DNA from: Glebionis coronaria
Taxonomy: Eukaryota; Streptophyta; Magnoliopsida; Asterales; Asteraceae
Reading direction: 5' to 3'
Assembly: GCA_025667525.1 (NCBI GenBank)
Contig: CM046879.1
Location: 384,733,039-384,797,038 of the forward strand
DNA: 64,000 nucleotides
In this document: piece by piece, positions 11,082 to 22,915 of the stretch
How the letters are laid out: every line of letters begins with the position of its first letter
How positions within the stretch are numbered: the first letter of the stretch is position 1
The notes under the pieces: model-generated
The model's input: only the letters and a program-made list of their open reading frames with translations
What the model was told of the DNA's origin: nothing
Database searches by the model: none
Program-made: the position numbers and the translations under genes

Positions 11082-11633
11082 TTGATAAATGTGAAGGTTC
11101 TAATGGCACTTGTTGATGATGGAGGGTCAAACTCTAATGTTGTGGCCAAAGAAAGTGCTCGTAATGGTGAATGGCCCAATATCACAATAAAAAAGGTACA
11201 AACTCTTCTTGAATTAGAAGATAAGGAGGACATTAAATTTGTCTTTGATTACCTGTGTATTGATCTTAAATTTGTTGAAGAACAAAAAAACAATCTTCTT
11301 GAAAAATATCATAAAATTGTTCTTAAACTTGAAGATCATGAAAGTAAGCTAATAGAGCTAAAAGAGGCTAAACTTGATTTACTTACTTTTCAACAGCTAA
11401 ATACTGAAATCATTGATGAAAACAAATCTTTAAGAGTTGAACTAAAAGAAGCAAAAGATATTGTTAAATCATGGCTTAGAAACTCTGATAGGGTTAACCA
11501 ATGCATTAATGAACAAATTCCTGCTCAGAAAAGGAAAATGATTGGTGCTAAAGGATCCTCTACACCAACTCTCGTGATATTGTCTTTGTCAATGCCTCAA
11601 ATGAGGATGGTAGCTCGATCCCTGACATTGTAA
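11082..11633 (+). pseudogene. CopiaA coiled-coil region between gag and protease
   Basis: This stretch continues the gag frame after two stops. It is rich in Glu, Lys and Leu with heptad-like spacing (LLEKYHKIVLKLEDHE, then ELKEAKLDLL, then LRVELKEAKDIV), so it probably forms a long coiled coil. It has no catalytic motif. A frameshift near 11560 ends the readable frame. Similar Lys/Glu-rich spacers occur in CopiaB at 28.2-29.7 kb. Confidence 0.6.
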
Positions 11634-11983
11634 GGTCAGGTGAAGAGAATTTACCAAATCATGACACTGGATATATTCTTCTCCCTGAGTTTCAGGCAAA
11701 TGCTGATTCATCAGCACCTGTTGAGTCTTTAGTTACTGAAGATGACTCAAATGATGATTTAGAGAATGAAGTAAGCACCCCACTTCCTCCTCTGGAGAGA
11801 TATTAGCTGGTGATGAACCCTCTACTAGACCAAAATCAATCCAGTCAATCATCAAGTCTCACACCACATACAAAAGTAGTGCTCCCAAACATGTCAAAAC
11901 CGATATATCAAAAAACTCTTCAGCTCCTGCTGAAGGTGAACATAAGGGAACTACTTCTCTCGTTTCATCAAGTAAACTAAAGA

Positions 11984-12448
11984 ATGCTAGAACCAAGGAA
12001 GATGAGAGAACGTCTCTTGTCATGCAAGAGATCAATGATCTTAAATTACAACTCAGGCAACAAAAAACACCAACTCGATTCAGGGATGAACCTTCATACT
12101 CTCCACATTATAGATACAAGACAAAATTTAAAAAAGGCTTGTGATTTATGTGGTTTAAACAACCATCTAACTAAAACTTGTTTAAAAGTGATTTATTGTA
12201 CTAAATGTAAGAGAACTGACCATCGAACTTGTGAACTTACTAAATATATGCTTGCTAAAACAAGTGCTGATGCTCATAACACCGAAGCATCTCATTCCAA
12301 GCGAAACAAGCCTTTCCCACCATGCATTCATTATGGAATGGGCAATCATCACTCAGATGATTGCCACTATTACCCTGTTTGTAACATTTGTGGAAGTTAT
12401 GGCCATGACACTCATGGACAAAATCGAATTATTTCTCTTAGAAGATGA
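11984..12448 (+). pseudogene. CopiaA array of CCHC-like zinc knuckles
   Basis: Four knuckle-like units follow each other: CDLCGLNNHLTKTC, CTKCKRTDHRTC, CIHYGMGNHHSDDC (second Cys now Tyr) and CNICGSYGHDTHGQ (last Cys lost). A second knuckle cluster so far from gag suggests extra nucleic-acid binding. The frame is shifted relative to 11082-11633. Confidence 0.65.
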
Positions 12449-12724
12449 ATTAAACCAAGAAACCCAAACTCTATTACCAAATGTTGTGAAACTTGTAGAA
12501 GAAATGTCCACACTACATCTGATCACAATCATATAGAGTGGTTCAAAAGAGGTGAAGCCCTTCAGGCTAAGAAAGCAAATGCTATTCAAACCTCTCCTTC
12601 TTCTTGTGAGCAATCCTTTTCATCCTCATCAAAATGATCCTTCAGAACTAGAACACCTTCCAGATCTAAAACATCCACCCATCAGAGGTGGGTTTTAAAA
12701 CAAAACTGACCATTTCCTTAACTT

Positions 12725-13295
12725 GTGCAGTATGATCTAAGGAAGTCTATTTGGTACCTGGATAGTAGCTGCTCAAGGCGTATGACTGGAACCAAAATTT
12801 ATCTATACAAGTATAAAGAAGAACCAGGTCCTAATGTAGTTTTTGGTGACAACTCATCAGCTTCTATTGAAGGTTCTGGTTTAGTGAAATGCAATGGTAT
12901 AATTTTCTCAACGGTAACATATGTCAATGGATTGAAGCATAACCTCATCAGCATCAGTCAAATTTTTTATGCAAAATATCTAATCCTATTTGATGACAAA
13001 AAAGGTACAATCTTAGACTCTAATCATGAAATTATGATGATTGCTCCCATAGTCAAATATGTTTATGTCATGAAAAATAACTCTACTCAGGAGACATGTT
13101 TCTTTGCTAAAGCTTCAAATATCACAAACTGGATTTGGCGTAAGAGGCTTTCACATCTAAATTTCAAAACAATCACTCTACTGGAAAAACAAAATCTTGT
13201 TATTGGTCTTCCTTCACTTGTCTATTCCAAGGACAAACCATGCTCAGTATGTAAAAAAGGAAAGCACCATATGGCCAATTTCAAAATAAAACAAA
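12725..13295 (+). pseudogene. CopiaA protease and pre-integrase, cut by Gypsy2
   Basis: The protease active site reads WYLDSSCSRRMTG, where copia proteases have Asp-Ser-Gly; the Gly is Ser here. The flap region FGDNSSASIEGSG and the end segment GLKHNLISISQ follow. The GAG-pre-integrase motif is WRKRLSHLNF, and the first integrase cysteines are CSVCKKGK. The frame is open until the junction with the Gypsy2 LTR at 13296 and reads a stop only inside the LTR. The predicted target duplication is acaaa (13291-13295). Confidence 0.85.
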
Positions 13296-16200
13296 TGTAA
13301 CACCCCCAAATATTCATAATTTAGTTCAGCGAATGAGTCATTGGTGTTACGGGATAGCACATTACTCAAATCATAGACAACGCTTAAAAATCGCGTCGTT
13401 TAATAATAAAGCATTTTCCATTCATGAATATCAAATTACATAGGTCCTCAGGTCAAAGTATGTCATACAAATTTACAAAACATTTGAATGGAAATTTTAT
13501 TTGAATGTGGGCCATAAATTCTTGTCGTCTTCCCGAGAATTACCTTCAAGTACATGAGATAAAACATGCTAAAAGTGAGCGAAACGACGAGTGAATTCAT
13601 AGAGTTTAATAAAAACCATTAATATATCACCGATATATAATCATTACCGAAAATCATTTTATACAATTCTTTGTTGTAGGCCATAAAATAGGCCAAAAAG
13701 ATTTTACACGAATCTTTGTCGTAAATCAAAATATAGGCTTTTGCCTTCAAACCATTATAGGAACCATTGTCATAAAAACATCATACGATACGTTTTATAA
13801 CGTTTAATAAAAACCGTTATATGAAAATGGTTATGTAAAACCAAAACACGAACATAATATCAGTAATAAGACCCTGTATTGCTAGTCAGGCAATATATTA
13901 TAATTCAATTCGTACATCAGTATTTTCATTATTGGATTATTATAAGCCGCATGATATTGTTACTTTCTATAACATATATTAGGTAGCTAACCCGTAATTC
14001 CTTTGCCCATCTAAAACAGCGTGTCGTCACAATAATCACGCTTATACAAATCTGCTCATACATAAATTCGCTTACCAATCAATGTGGCACGGCAGGGATC
14101 AACCGTCAAGGCGCGAACTGGGGTGATCTTCCCCAAATAGTACTATTATATGCATAAGCGTCTACCAAATCCCGGTAGTTCACAATTCATGCTAATGGAA
14201 CTTTTAGTGACATAACCTAACTAATAATAATCCATTTCATTTCATTCATTGGGTCATATAATTATTCGGGTCTATATCAATAAGCATACCACCGGGACAT
14301 CTGGGGTCCTATTTTTATTAAAACTAGCATGTTATCTCTCTTGCGGGTTTATAAAACAATTCATAAAACATTTAAAAGAGTGTGAGGCGATGAACTCACA
14401 TTGGTGTGGAAAGACGGGTTATCGGCCATTAGGATGTACGACGCGTGACTCGATCACGGAAACATAGACAAATAATACTCGGTCTTAGGCTATGCCGAAT
14501 AACTTTATAAAAAGTGGTTATATATATGTAATGATGTCAATATATGATGATTAAGTGGGGGTTTATCACCTTACAACATTATTAGTTGTTAAGTACTAGT
14601 TAACTTAGGCTTATCATACTAGTTACACTAGTCTTAGCCCATTTACACATTAAGGCCCAATAAGCCCATTAAGAGTCCAGTATCATTTTATTAGTCCATT
14701 TATCTTTTTAAGACCAGGCCTGTACTCATACGTTGGGACCAAGTGGGTTAAGCCCATGAGTAAGTCCAATAACATTTAACAAAACTAGTTGGGCTAATGG
14801 TCCAATAAGGCTACTTTGGCCCATTAAGGTCCATAAGTTATAAATCTCCGGTTTATCGGTTTTTGCTTGTCAAATGTGGTTACATATCAGTATATGAGTT
14901 ATAAAAATGTTACATTAGACGGGTCCGACCATCTAAGTTTTATTTGGCGAAAACGTTAATCTTTCGGTTTTAGCCGAAAAGACGTAATATATATAGTTTG
15001 TAGTTTTATAAAACATTTGAATTTTACTTTTATAAAATGTAATATTTAATTAATATATTATACAAACTCATTTTATAATAGTTATTATTAGTTAGTGGCG
15101 TTTATATATTTATTTTATAATAATATTTATTTGAGTGCTCTTTTTATACTATATAGTTTATTTACAAATCTGATAATCAAAGTCAATTTTACCGTTTTTG
15201 CCATATCTTGATTTTTACAAGGAGATAGAAGGTCAAATTTGAACAAAATAAACTTCATGATGTGTGCTACAAATAACCCTTTTATAGCCACTGCTCAATC
15301 ATCCTAAGATCATTTCCAATAATTCGTCTAAAACAGACTATACAGATTTGTACCTCAATAGTATTTATATTATATCTTGCTCATTTTAATTATTCCATTG
15401 AGTGGCTAACTCACCACATATGTAAAAATCATATATCTATCTGTATATTTAATAATCTAAACCATTTAACCAAGTGATCATATTGATACTTACTGTTTTA
15501 TACAGCCTATATATCTAACCATGATTTTAACATTTTTACTTGTTGGTTTTATTCTTTTTAACCAAATCTATTAACACCAATACCCACACAATATTTTGAT
15601 CATCATTTATCATCATATACATATACATTTATAAAGAAAATACATGAATACATATTCAAAACAATAGGATGATAGAAATAAATTGATCTCTATACCAATC
15701 AGTATGATGAAAGATTGAGATTTATGATGAACAAGACTTGTTCTTGTCACTAAATCTTATGATCTTAGCCACACCACTTTTAGAAACCTCCAAGTAGATG
15801 AACATACTCTTGAAATCAGCCCTCGTACTCCATGTAAACTCCATTTTTACTTGTTAAGATCACCTCAAATCTTCATTTCTTCAAAGGGTTTTCATCATAT
15901 GTAGATTATACATAAGATTTGTGGTTAAATTTGGATGGAGAAGGTGATTTGGGGGTGATGTTGGATTTTCAACATAGGGAGATAAAGTGAGATTGGGAAA
16001 GTTTCTAGTTTACTTTTGCATGTATGTGAAAGTGGGATGGAGTTTTAGTGGTTTTAGTTAATGGTTTGGCAAGGTAAAGAGACAAGTGTCTCAAGTCTTG
16101 TATAAACTTGACACACAAGGGTGGTGGTGGGACAAGTGTCCCACTTGACTCATCTCCACTAATTTACGGGTACTCCTCGATTCTAGTTTTCTCGATTTGC

Positions 16201-16657
16201 GTGCCCTCGAGTCAATTTACGAAAAACATTTTAAAAAAATATGAAACTACTGCTCAAAGCGATTCTAATAAAAATTGTCTTATAAAAAACAGAGTTCAAA
16301 AGCATAAATACGTAAACCTAGGGTTTTCGGTTTAATCGTAAAAGACGCTAAATTATGCACGTAAGTCCTAGTCTATTCTCGTAAATTTGTGAGTTTATGA
16401 ATCAACACAAATTGAAATTTCAAAATAATAAACGAGAATAAATTTACTATTTGAAATGTCGGACTGTCACAAAAACGGAGTATGTAAATGTAAACACGTA
16501 ATGTAGAGCTCTCCGGTTTAGACGTAGTCGATGCTACTTTAAGACGTAAACCCAAATTTCTTCCCAAAGTGAGTGAGTTCATAAACTAAAAATAAAATAA
16601 TGATTTTAAATAATACTTGAGAATAAAATAACGACCTAAAATTGACGGATTCTCACA
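13296..16657 (-). repeat. Gypsy2 3' LTR, 3362 bp
   Basis: It runs from TGTAACACCCCC at 13296 to gattctcaca at 16657, so in element sense it starts TGTGAGAATC. Its first 570 bp repeat at 22343-22915. It contains the block conserved among all related LTRs here (about 14050-14230). ORFs at 14249-14467, 16108-16335 and 16373-16582 have no support. Confidence 0.88.
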
Positions 16658-16677
16658 GCAGTTACCCCTAAAGAGGA
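16658..16677 (-). other. Gypsy2 polypurine tract
   Basis: On the minus strand the sequence is TCCTCTTTAGGGGTAACTGC, directly before the LTR. The purine run is interrupted but correctly placed. Confidence 0.55.
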
Positions 16678-18240
16678 TCTTTGTCCTCAAAGATCAATTT
16701 ATCTTACTACTCGGTTCTTATAGAGTTAGAGACACGTAGGTAGTTACTCCACATTTGGTATTTTCTCTAAAGTGTAATTCATTACAATATGCGAGTTTCA
16801 TCAATATAACTATAGGAATATGATCATGCTTAAGTTGACTTACTTTCTCTATTCCTGATGTTCACGGGTTTTTGATGAATGCAACTTTTCGCCGATTCAA
16901 ACTTCATTAAGAAATAATCATATTTTCACTTGATAAACATTTTATCAAGTTCGATATACGAAACATAATTCATGCAGCCCTTCAAGTCCTAGGGTAGATC
17001 TAGCTTATATGCCTCTCAAACCAAATCTTTACATTATCTCAATGGTCCCATATAATAGGGACTTAGATTCCCATGATCTTTCAGATCATACATTTATCTT
17101 ACCATGATGAAAAATTATCGGCATAGCTTTGCTACCCATCCTGCACTTCAAGATCTACATTTCATATTCACATAACCTCCTGTGCACTACTGGCAGTCAA
17201 TAATCAGATCCTAATTTCCACAATCATTTTAGGTCTCGTGGGTCGGGTATTTCCATCCCAACTCCTACCTACAGACCCTCTTAAACTTTTCTTTATATAG
17301 ATCCTCGCAAGATTCATTCTCGATCCTAATGCGATAATTATCAATGATAATCTCTCCAAAGGAAAGCGATTATCCTGTTCATTACCAAAGGTCAATTATT
17401 CAAACATAAAACAAGACTTCTTGTGTTTGTATCGTTACTTTACCTTGTCCCTTCGATTGGGGTGGTAAGAAGTACTCATATCAAGATTCATTCCCAATGA
17501 CTTCTTAAGGAATCTCCAGAAATTCTATGCGAAGCGAGGATGTTGATAGAGATGATCGATAAAGTCACACCATGCTTACATAACTCCTTTAAATACAAAA
17601 GAGTCAACTTCTCCACCGAGAATCTATCATTAACGGGAATGATATTAGCAGATTCGGTCAGTGTGTCGATGATGACCCAAATCGAATCAAATCTAGATGA
17701 TGATCTTGGAAGATTTATGATAAGAATCCATGGTGGTTCTATCTCACTTCCAAACAAAAATTATAAGCTATAGAAGAAATCCTTATGGATTTTGGTGTTC
17801 AGCCTTGACCTTTGCAAGAGTTAGATGTTTAGTAATGTATGAGGCGATGTACGCCTTCATAATTGGCCATCAGTACAACTTCTTCAGATAAAGATACATT
17901 TTATCAGAAATGGCATGAATAGAATACTTAAACTTATGAGATTCCAACATGACTAAATCTCACAAACCTCCATATTTAGGCAACTAAAACGAACTTTTAA
18001 ACACTTAATGCCATCGGCTCTCATTTCTAATGGTTTTCATTACCCGCGAAACTCTTTATTATTTAAATTATCCTTTTTACAAGCATCGGCTATTTTTAAA
18101 TTGCTCGACAATTTATTGTGTATGGTCAGTACTAAGGAACACATCTTAATTGGTTCTCTATTGTTTTTACATGATATGTCAGCAACTACATTCACCTTCA
18201 CCGATGAAATAAATATCATGCCCATAATCACTCAGAAGTT
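16678..18240 (-). pseudogene. Gypsy2 integrase and RNase H remnants
   Basis: Decayed coding sequence aligns by eye with Gypsy3 54480-56000. The clearest piece is 17488-17757, with IWVIIDTLTESANIIPV (catalytic Asp region) and the altered LSIISINILASHR, where [10 protein letters not shown] is expected, so a catalytic Asp is lost. At 17165-17280 the C-terminal domain region is recognisable at DNA level. At 18040-18231 the RNase H-to-integrase linker is seen (LVLTIHNKLSSN). Frames are broken every 200 bases or less. Confidence 0.7.
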
Positions 18241-18900
18241 CTTTCTTCATATTTTCTAAGTTTTAGTCTCGTCTCAACTATTATCTTTATTAGTGTAGCT
18301 CAATCCGACGCTTATTGCGTCGATAAATATTACAAGTAATTAAATAATAAATATTTAATTTTATGAAACGTAAACGTAAATTTTTTTAAATTTCTTAGTT
18401 CTTCCAATTATGGAAAATTTCAAAGATAAATTTGAATTTAGTTAACACGATTTTTGTTGATTTATCGAAAATAATTAATAAGATCCGTAAATGTTCGAAA
18501 AATATTTGTTTAAACTTTTGTCAAAATTTTCTTTGTTGAAGAGCAAAAATTGTCGTTTCAAATTCCAAGTCATGATTTAAATGGTTTCCTCAATCCCTCT
18601 TAGGTTGTCTTGAGGTATACACAAACATCTATTCCTAAGGGAGTTTAGTTAAATGATCTGGGTATAAGGGAATAATTACTTAATAATCTTTTGATACATA
18701 TCTGTCAAAACATTTTCGCACTTCCTTTTTGGTATAACCAAAGCCTTAATGGCTCTAATCTTTGAAGAGTCATCATAGATTCCACTACCATTTATCACAT
18801 GGTCAATTAATGTAAAGGATCAAGCCTTAAATCACATGATAAATACTAAAGGTAAAGGTTTTCACTGTTCGGCTAACTCAGGGCAGTCTACAAATGATTA
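18241..18900 (-). other. Unassigned stretch in Gypsy2 interior
   Basis: This AT-rich stretch lies between RNase H and RT remnants. I cannot align most of it to the other gypsy elements. It may be eroded RNase H or a small insertion. No ORF is supported. Confidence 0.35.
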
Positions 18901-19460
18901 CTAACTCCTTCTTATTCTTAGAAACAAACTGATGGTCCTTAATGATCACAAGCATGAATTTATCAAATTACAGCCTACACACGTGATTCACCAAATTTAT
19001 GAATGCTACATGTGCATTGCTTAATCCAAACGACATAACATGAAACTCATAATGTTCATTACGAGTTCTTGATGTAGTGATTGGAATAGATAATCTTATT
19101 TACGGACGCGAATTTGATGATAACCATGTCGTGGATCAAATTTTGAATATACGCTAGAACCTTGTAAATGATCAAACAAATCTTTCATCTTGGGTAATGG
19201 ACATCAATTTTGATCATCAATTTATTCAGTTCATGGTAGTCAATGAATATATGGAATGATAATACCATAGCTCTTCATGATGATGAGCTCGATAGAATAA
19301 AAGCTTTTTCCATCAACTCTCTCAGTTGTATGGCAACTCTTTCGATTCCACTGGTGCTGACGTATAGTGCACATGTCATAGGTGCAGCACCGGGAATATA
19401 ATCAATACCAAATTTAACTTGCCTTATTGGCGAGAGTCTAGGTAATTCATTAGCAAATAC
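18901..19460 (-). pseudogene. Gypsy2 reverse transcriptase remnant
   Basis: At DNA level it follows Gypsy3 56780-57280: the palm region with the YEFHVM-like stretch at 19030-19060, the region before it at 19080-19180, and the N-terminal IPGAAPMTCAL-like segment near 19360-19410. There are no open frames of length. The same N-terminal block recurs in Gypsy4 at 40690-40898. Confidence 0.7.
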
Positions 19461-21840
19461 CTCAGAAAGTCTCAGATAACATGAACATCTTTTAATAAAT
19501 TCACCTTTGGTTCTTTCTAGATTACAAGATCTATGACTAGTTCGTAACCATCATGGTAAAATTTAGAGCCAGAATGCAATATATGATCTCCAATCGGGAA
19601 TTATTTAGATCATTTTTGATGATCAACATCTTATCTTATAGGGGAATTCCACTCGAGTTCCCATCAATTTAGACAATGACATCATGTCATAATCAACCAA
19701 TCCATTCTAATGGCACTACCAACTTTCTAGTTTTATTACCGTTGATAAGATGAGAACTTCTCAAAAGACTAATAATAACTCATAACCCTTCACAAATTCA
19801 AGGATATCTGGAGACATAGCTAACATGAAAAGTGTAAGGTTAACGCATGATTTACGCGAGAGAATTTCGAATCAGATAAGACGAAAACATAGCGAACATG
19901 GATGTATCTCATGTTTTCATGATTTGAGTACGCATTCGAAAGCACCTCGGATCGTTACCCATGTCATTCAAATGAAATCTAATCAAGGAAATGATAGGAA
20001 CGCCGATACACCCAGTCGGGTATCAATACTCGATAATTAGTAAAGTTTCCAAAGAATCTTGCCGTGAAAGAATTAGACAAGAAGGGGATATCAATTGTCA
20101 ATTAAGACAATATCCATAGATGAGTAAATTCGATTCAGAAAAATAAATGGTACGGGCACATATGTAGGTGTCCCTATCAATATGTCCCTATTTTGCACTT
20201 CTTGCAGATCTCATAAAAATTCAATCTTTCACAATTTTAAGGAAAATGTAATGTTTATTAACAAATTCATGGTGACTACTAATCAGCCTTGCATGGTCCC
20301 TTCCAAATTGTACGTAGGCGTGCAACTATATACAGTTTTAGGATTAACGATGCAATACTCAGTTCGTCAAAACTTTATCATCATGTTTAAAATATATATA
20401 TTTTCATGCTTAATTCAAAATGAATTTACAGAGATGTTCTTTGTTATGGAAACAATTAAGTTTTCTAAGGTGTTTCATAAACAACTTTATTTCGATAACG
20501 ATTACTTATAAGTCTCACTTTGAATAATCCATATGGTGATGAAAATTTAATTTTTCTCAAGGGACACTGTTTTAACTTATAAAAACGATGAGTGATCTAC
20601 AAAAGAGTGATGAAGAGTTGTTCACAAGAACTAACTACAATATGATAGGAAATGAGCTTAACAAATTAATCATGAGGTTCATGACCTCGATGGTACTCAG
20701 GAATACAAAGAGAAGAATCTACAACGCAACTCTATCCGAAATGAGTACTTGTTCAATGGTTGCATCTCTAATGCGAACATTAGGAAGAAGCAAGAAAAGA
20801 TAGATAACATTGATACATGTAGGATTTAGCAATCAAAGGTAGTCTTTTCATTAATCACAAACAAGTCAAACATTGTACCGTCACACATTACGTGTCACCA
20901 TGTCATACAATTCCAAGGACTTATCCTACCAACTAATGTCTCAGTTAAGTTAGGTATTTTTAAAAGATACTACAAGGAATACTAATCTACATGAGTCATT
21001 AGGTGTTCCACATGTCCCGGAAGATCCATCGGTCCCAATTCAGAAAAAAGATTTCTTCAATTTATTTCTTGGACACTGGGCATCCTCGTCATTGGACTAT
21101 GGCCTAGGAACAACCCTTAACACAGATCAACAATCATTTAAAACCTTATAATTCAACCACAGGGCTTAACGACTTCCTCTTAACAATATAATATTCTATA
21201 CAAGTTAGATTTGACTTTATTCAAGTTTCAATCAACTTTTACTTAACGCAACATCCTACCTCATTCTCCAATACTTTCAACCTTTTTCTTAGACCTTGAA
21301 AGGGCGATAAAAGCTCGATATGAACAACACTTAATTTCCAATCCTATAGCTCTTAAAACAATAGTTATCAAATGAGTCACTAGTATGAGATGATTCACAC
21401 GTTCAATTAGACTTCTCGGAAAGATACTAGTGGCATGAGGCTTTTGGGTAATGGTTCCAATGACAGCCTAAGGTGAAACATTTACCTTGTCGATTTCAAT
21501 TTAAGAATTGGGTGACACTGAATTAGATGACACCTTTCTAGGTGGTAAGGTTTTGTCAAACACCACTCTATAAGGAAAGATCGTCATGACATCGATATCA
21601 GATTTAATCTCGCCACATCATCTTCAATATCACAATCAACTAATATCAACATTTCTATGGATATCAACTATATTTTTGGGATCATAAATTCTACAACTTG
21701 GTTTAGATCTCGAATAGCTAGAATTCCTACAGAAATAGCTTCGATTATTTGCTAATGGAGTTAGCGTACATTGTGACAATCTACGTCGTATAAATACCTC
21801 GTATAAGTATTAAAATAATCATCAAACAATCATGTAATCA
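19461..21840 (-). pseudogene. Gypsy2 protease and gag region, heavily decayed
   Basis: By position this is protease, then gag. Segments are shared with Gypsy4 38570-40690 in inverse orientation, so it is element sequence and not host DNA. Examples are the stretches around 19860-20000 and 20590-20800, which pair with 40150-40330 and 39350-39560. I can name no intact motif. Confidence 0.5.
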
Positions 21841-21847
21841 AATTACA

Positions 21848-22149
<302 letters not shown>

Positions 22150-22189
22150 TAACACTTCTCAGTCTGGCCTTGTCGGTAACTCGGGAATT

Positions 22190-22327
22190 CTTCAGCACCG
22201 TTATAGTCAAAAGATTTTTACACATTTTACTCAAAATATTTATTTAAAAATATTTATAGTTAAAAGGTTTTTGAAATGTTTTATTCAAAACCATAGTTTT
22301 AAAAATCTTTCGTTCTCTATAACGAGA
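22190..22327 (-). other. Gypsy2 leader with inverted repeat next to the priming site
   Basis: CGTTATAG (from 22199) and CTATAACG (about 22317-22324) are inverted copies bracketing inner AAAGATTTTT/AAAAATCTTT arms. The same arrangement occurs in Gypsy3 and Gypsy4. Confidence 0.55.
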
Positions 22328-22339
22328 GCTCTAATACCA
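22328..22339 (-). other. Gypsy2 primer binding site, decayed
   Basis: On the minus strand the sequence is TGGTATTAGAGC, one base off the initiator tRNA-Met complement. It lies three bases from the LTR end at 22343. Confidence 0.8.
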
Positions 22340-22342
22340 AAC

Positions 22343-22915
22343 TGTAACACCCCAGAATATTCATAATTTAGTTCAGCGGAAGAGTCGTTGGTGTTACGGG
22401 ATAGAACATTACTCAAATCATAGACAACTCTTAAAATCGCGTCGTTTAATAATAAAGCATTTTCCATTCATGAATATCAAATTACATAGGTCCTCAGGTC
22501 ATAGTATGTCATACAAATTTACAAAAAATTTGAATGGAAATTTTATTTGAATGCGGGCCATAAATTCTTGTCGTCTTCCCGAGAATAACCTTCAAGTACC
22601 TGAGATAAAACATGCTAAAAGTCAGTGAAACGCCGAGTGAATTCATAGAGTTTAATACAAACCATTAATATATCACCGGTATATAATCATTACCGAAAAT
22701 CATTTTGTACAATTCTTTGTTGTAGGCCATAAATTAGGCCAAAAACATTTTACACGAATCTTTGTCGTAAATCATAATATAGGCTTTTGCCTTCAAACCA
22801 TTATACAAACCATTGTCATAAAAACATCATACGATACGTTTTATAACGTTGTATAACGTTTAATAAAAACCGTTATATGAAAATGGTTATGTAAAACAAA
22901 AACACGAACATAATA
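22343..22915 (-). repeat. Gypsy2 5' LTR, first 573 bp, interrupted
   Basis: It matches 13296-13870 closely and stops at 22915, where a different LTR begins. In the 3' copy the sequence continues tcagtaataag after the breakpoint. The predicted target duplication of the insertion is taata (22911-22915). Confidence 0.88.

Larger units (their letters stand above)
9704..13295 (+). mobile_element. CopiaA: Ty1/copia element, 5' half only
   Basis: The order is LTR remnant, priming site, UBN2-type gag, zinc knuckle, long coiled-coil region, zinc-knuckle array, protease and pre-integrase. The element stops abruptly at 13295, where Gypsy2's LTR begins. Protease and the GAG-pre-integrase motif upstream of integrase are typical of Ty1/copia. 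The rest of integrase, RT and RNase H should lie beyond the nest on the right. All frames are broken, and this is the oldest layer of the nest. A SIRE-like affinity is possible from the UBN2 gag and long spacer but is not established. Confidence 0.85.

Noticed and set aside
20588..20803. 71-codon plus-strand frame resembling 39356-39553 on the minus strand
   Set aside because: Both lie antisense to the decayed gag-protease of Gypsy2 and Gypsy4; the likeness is shared element DNA read on the wrong strand.
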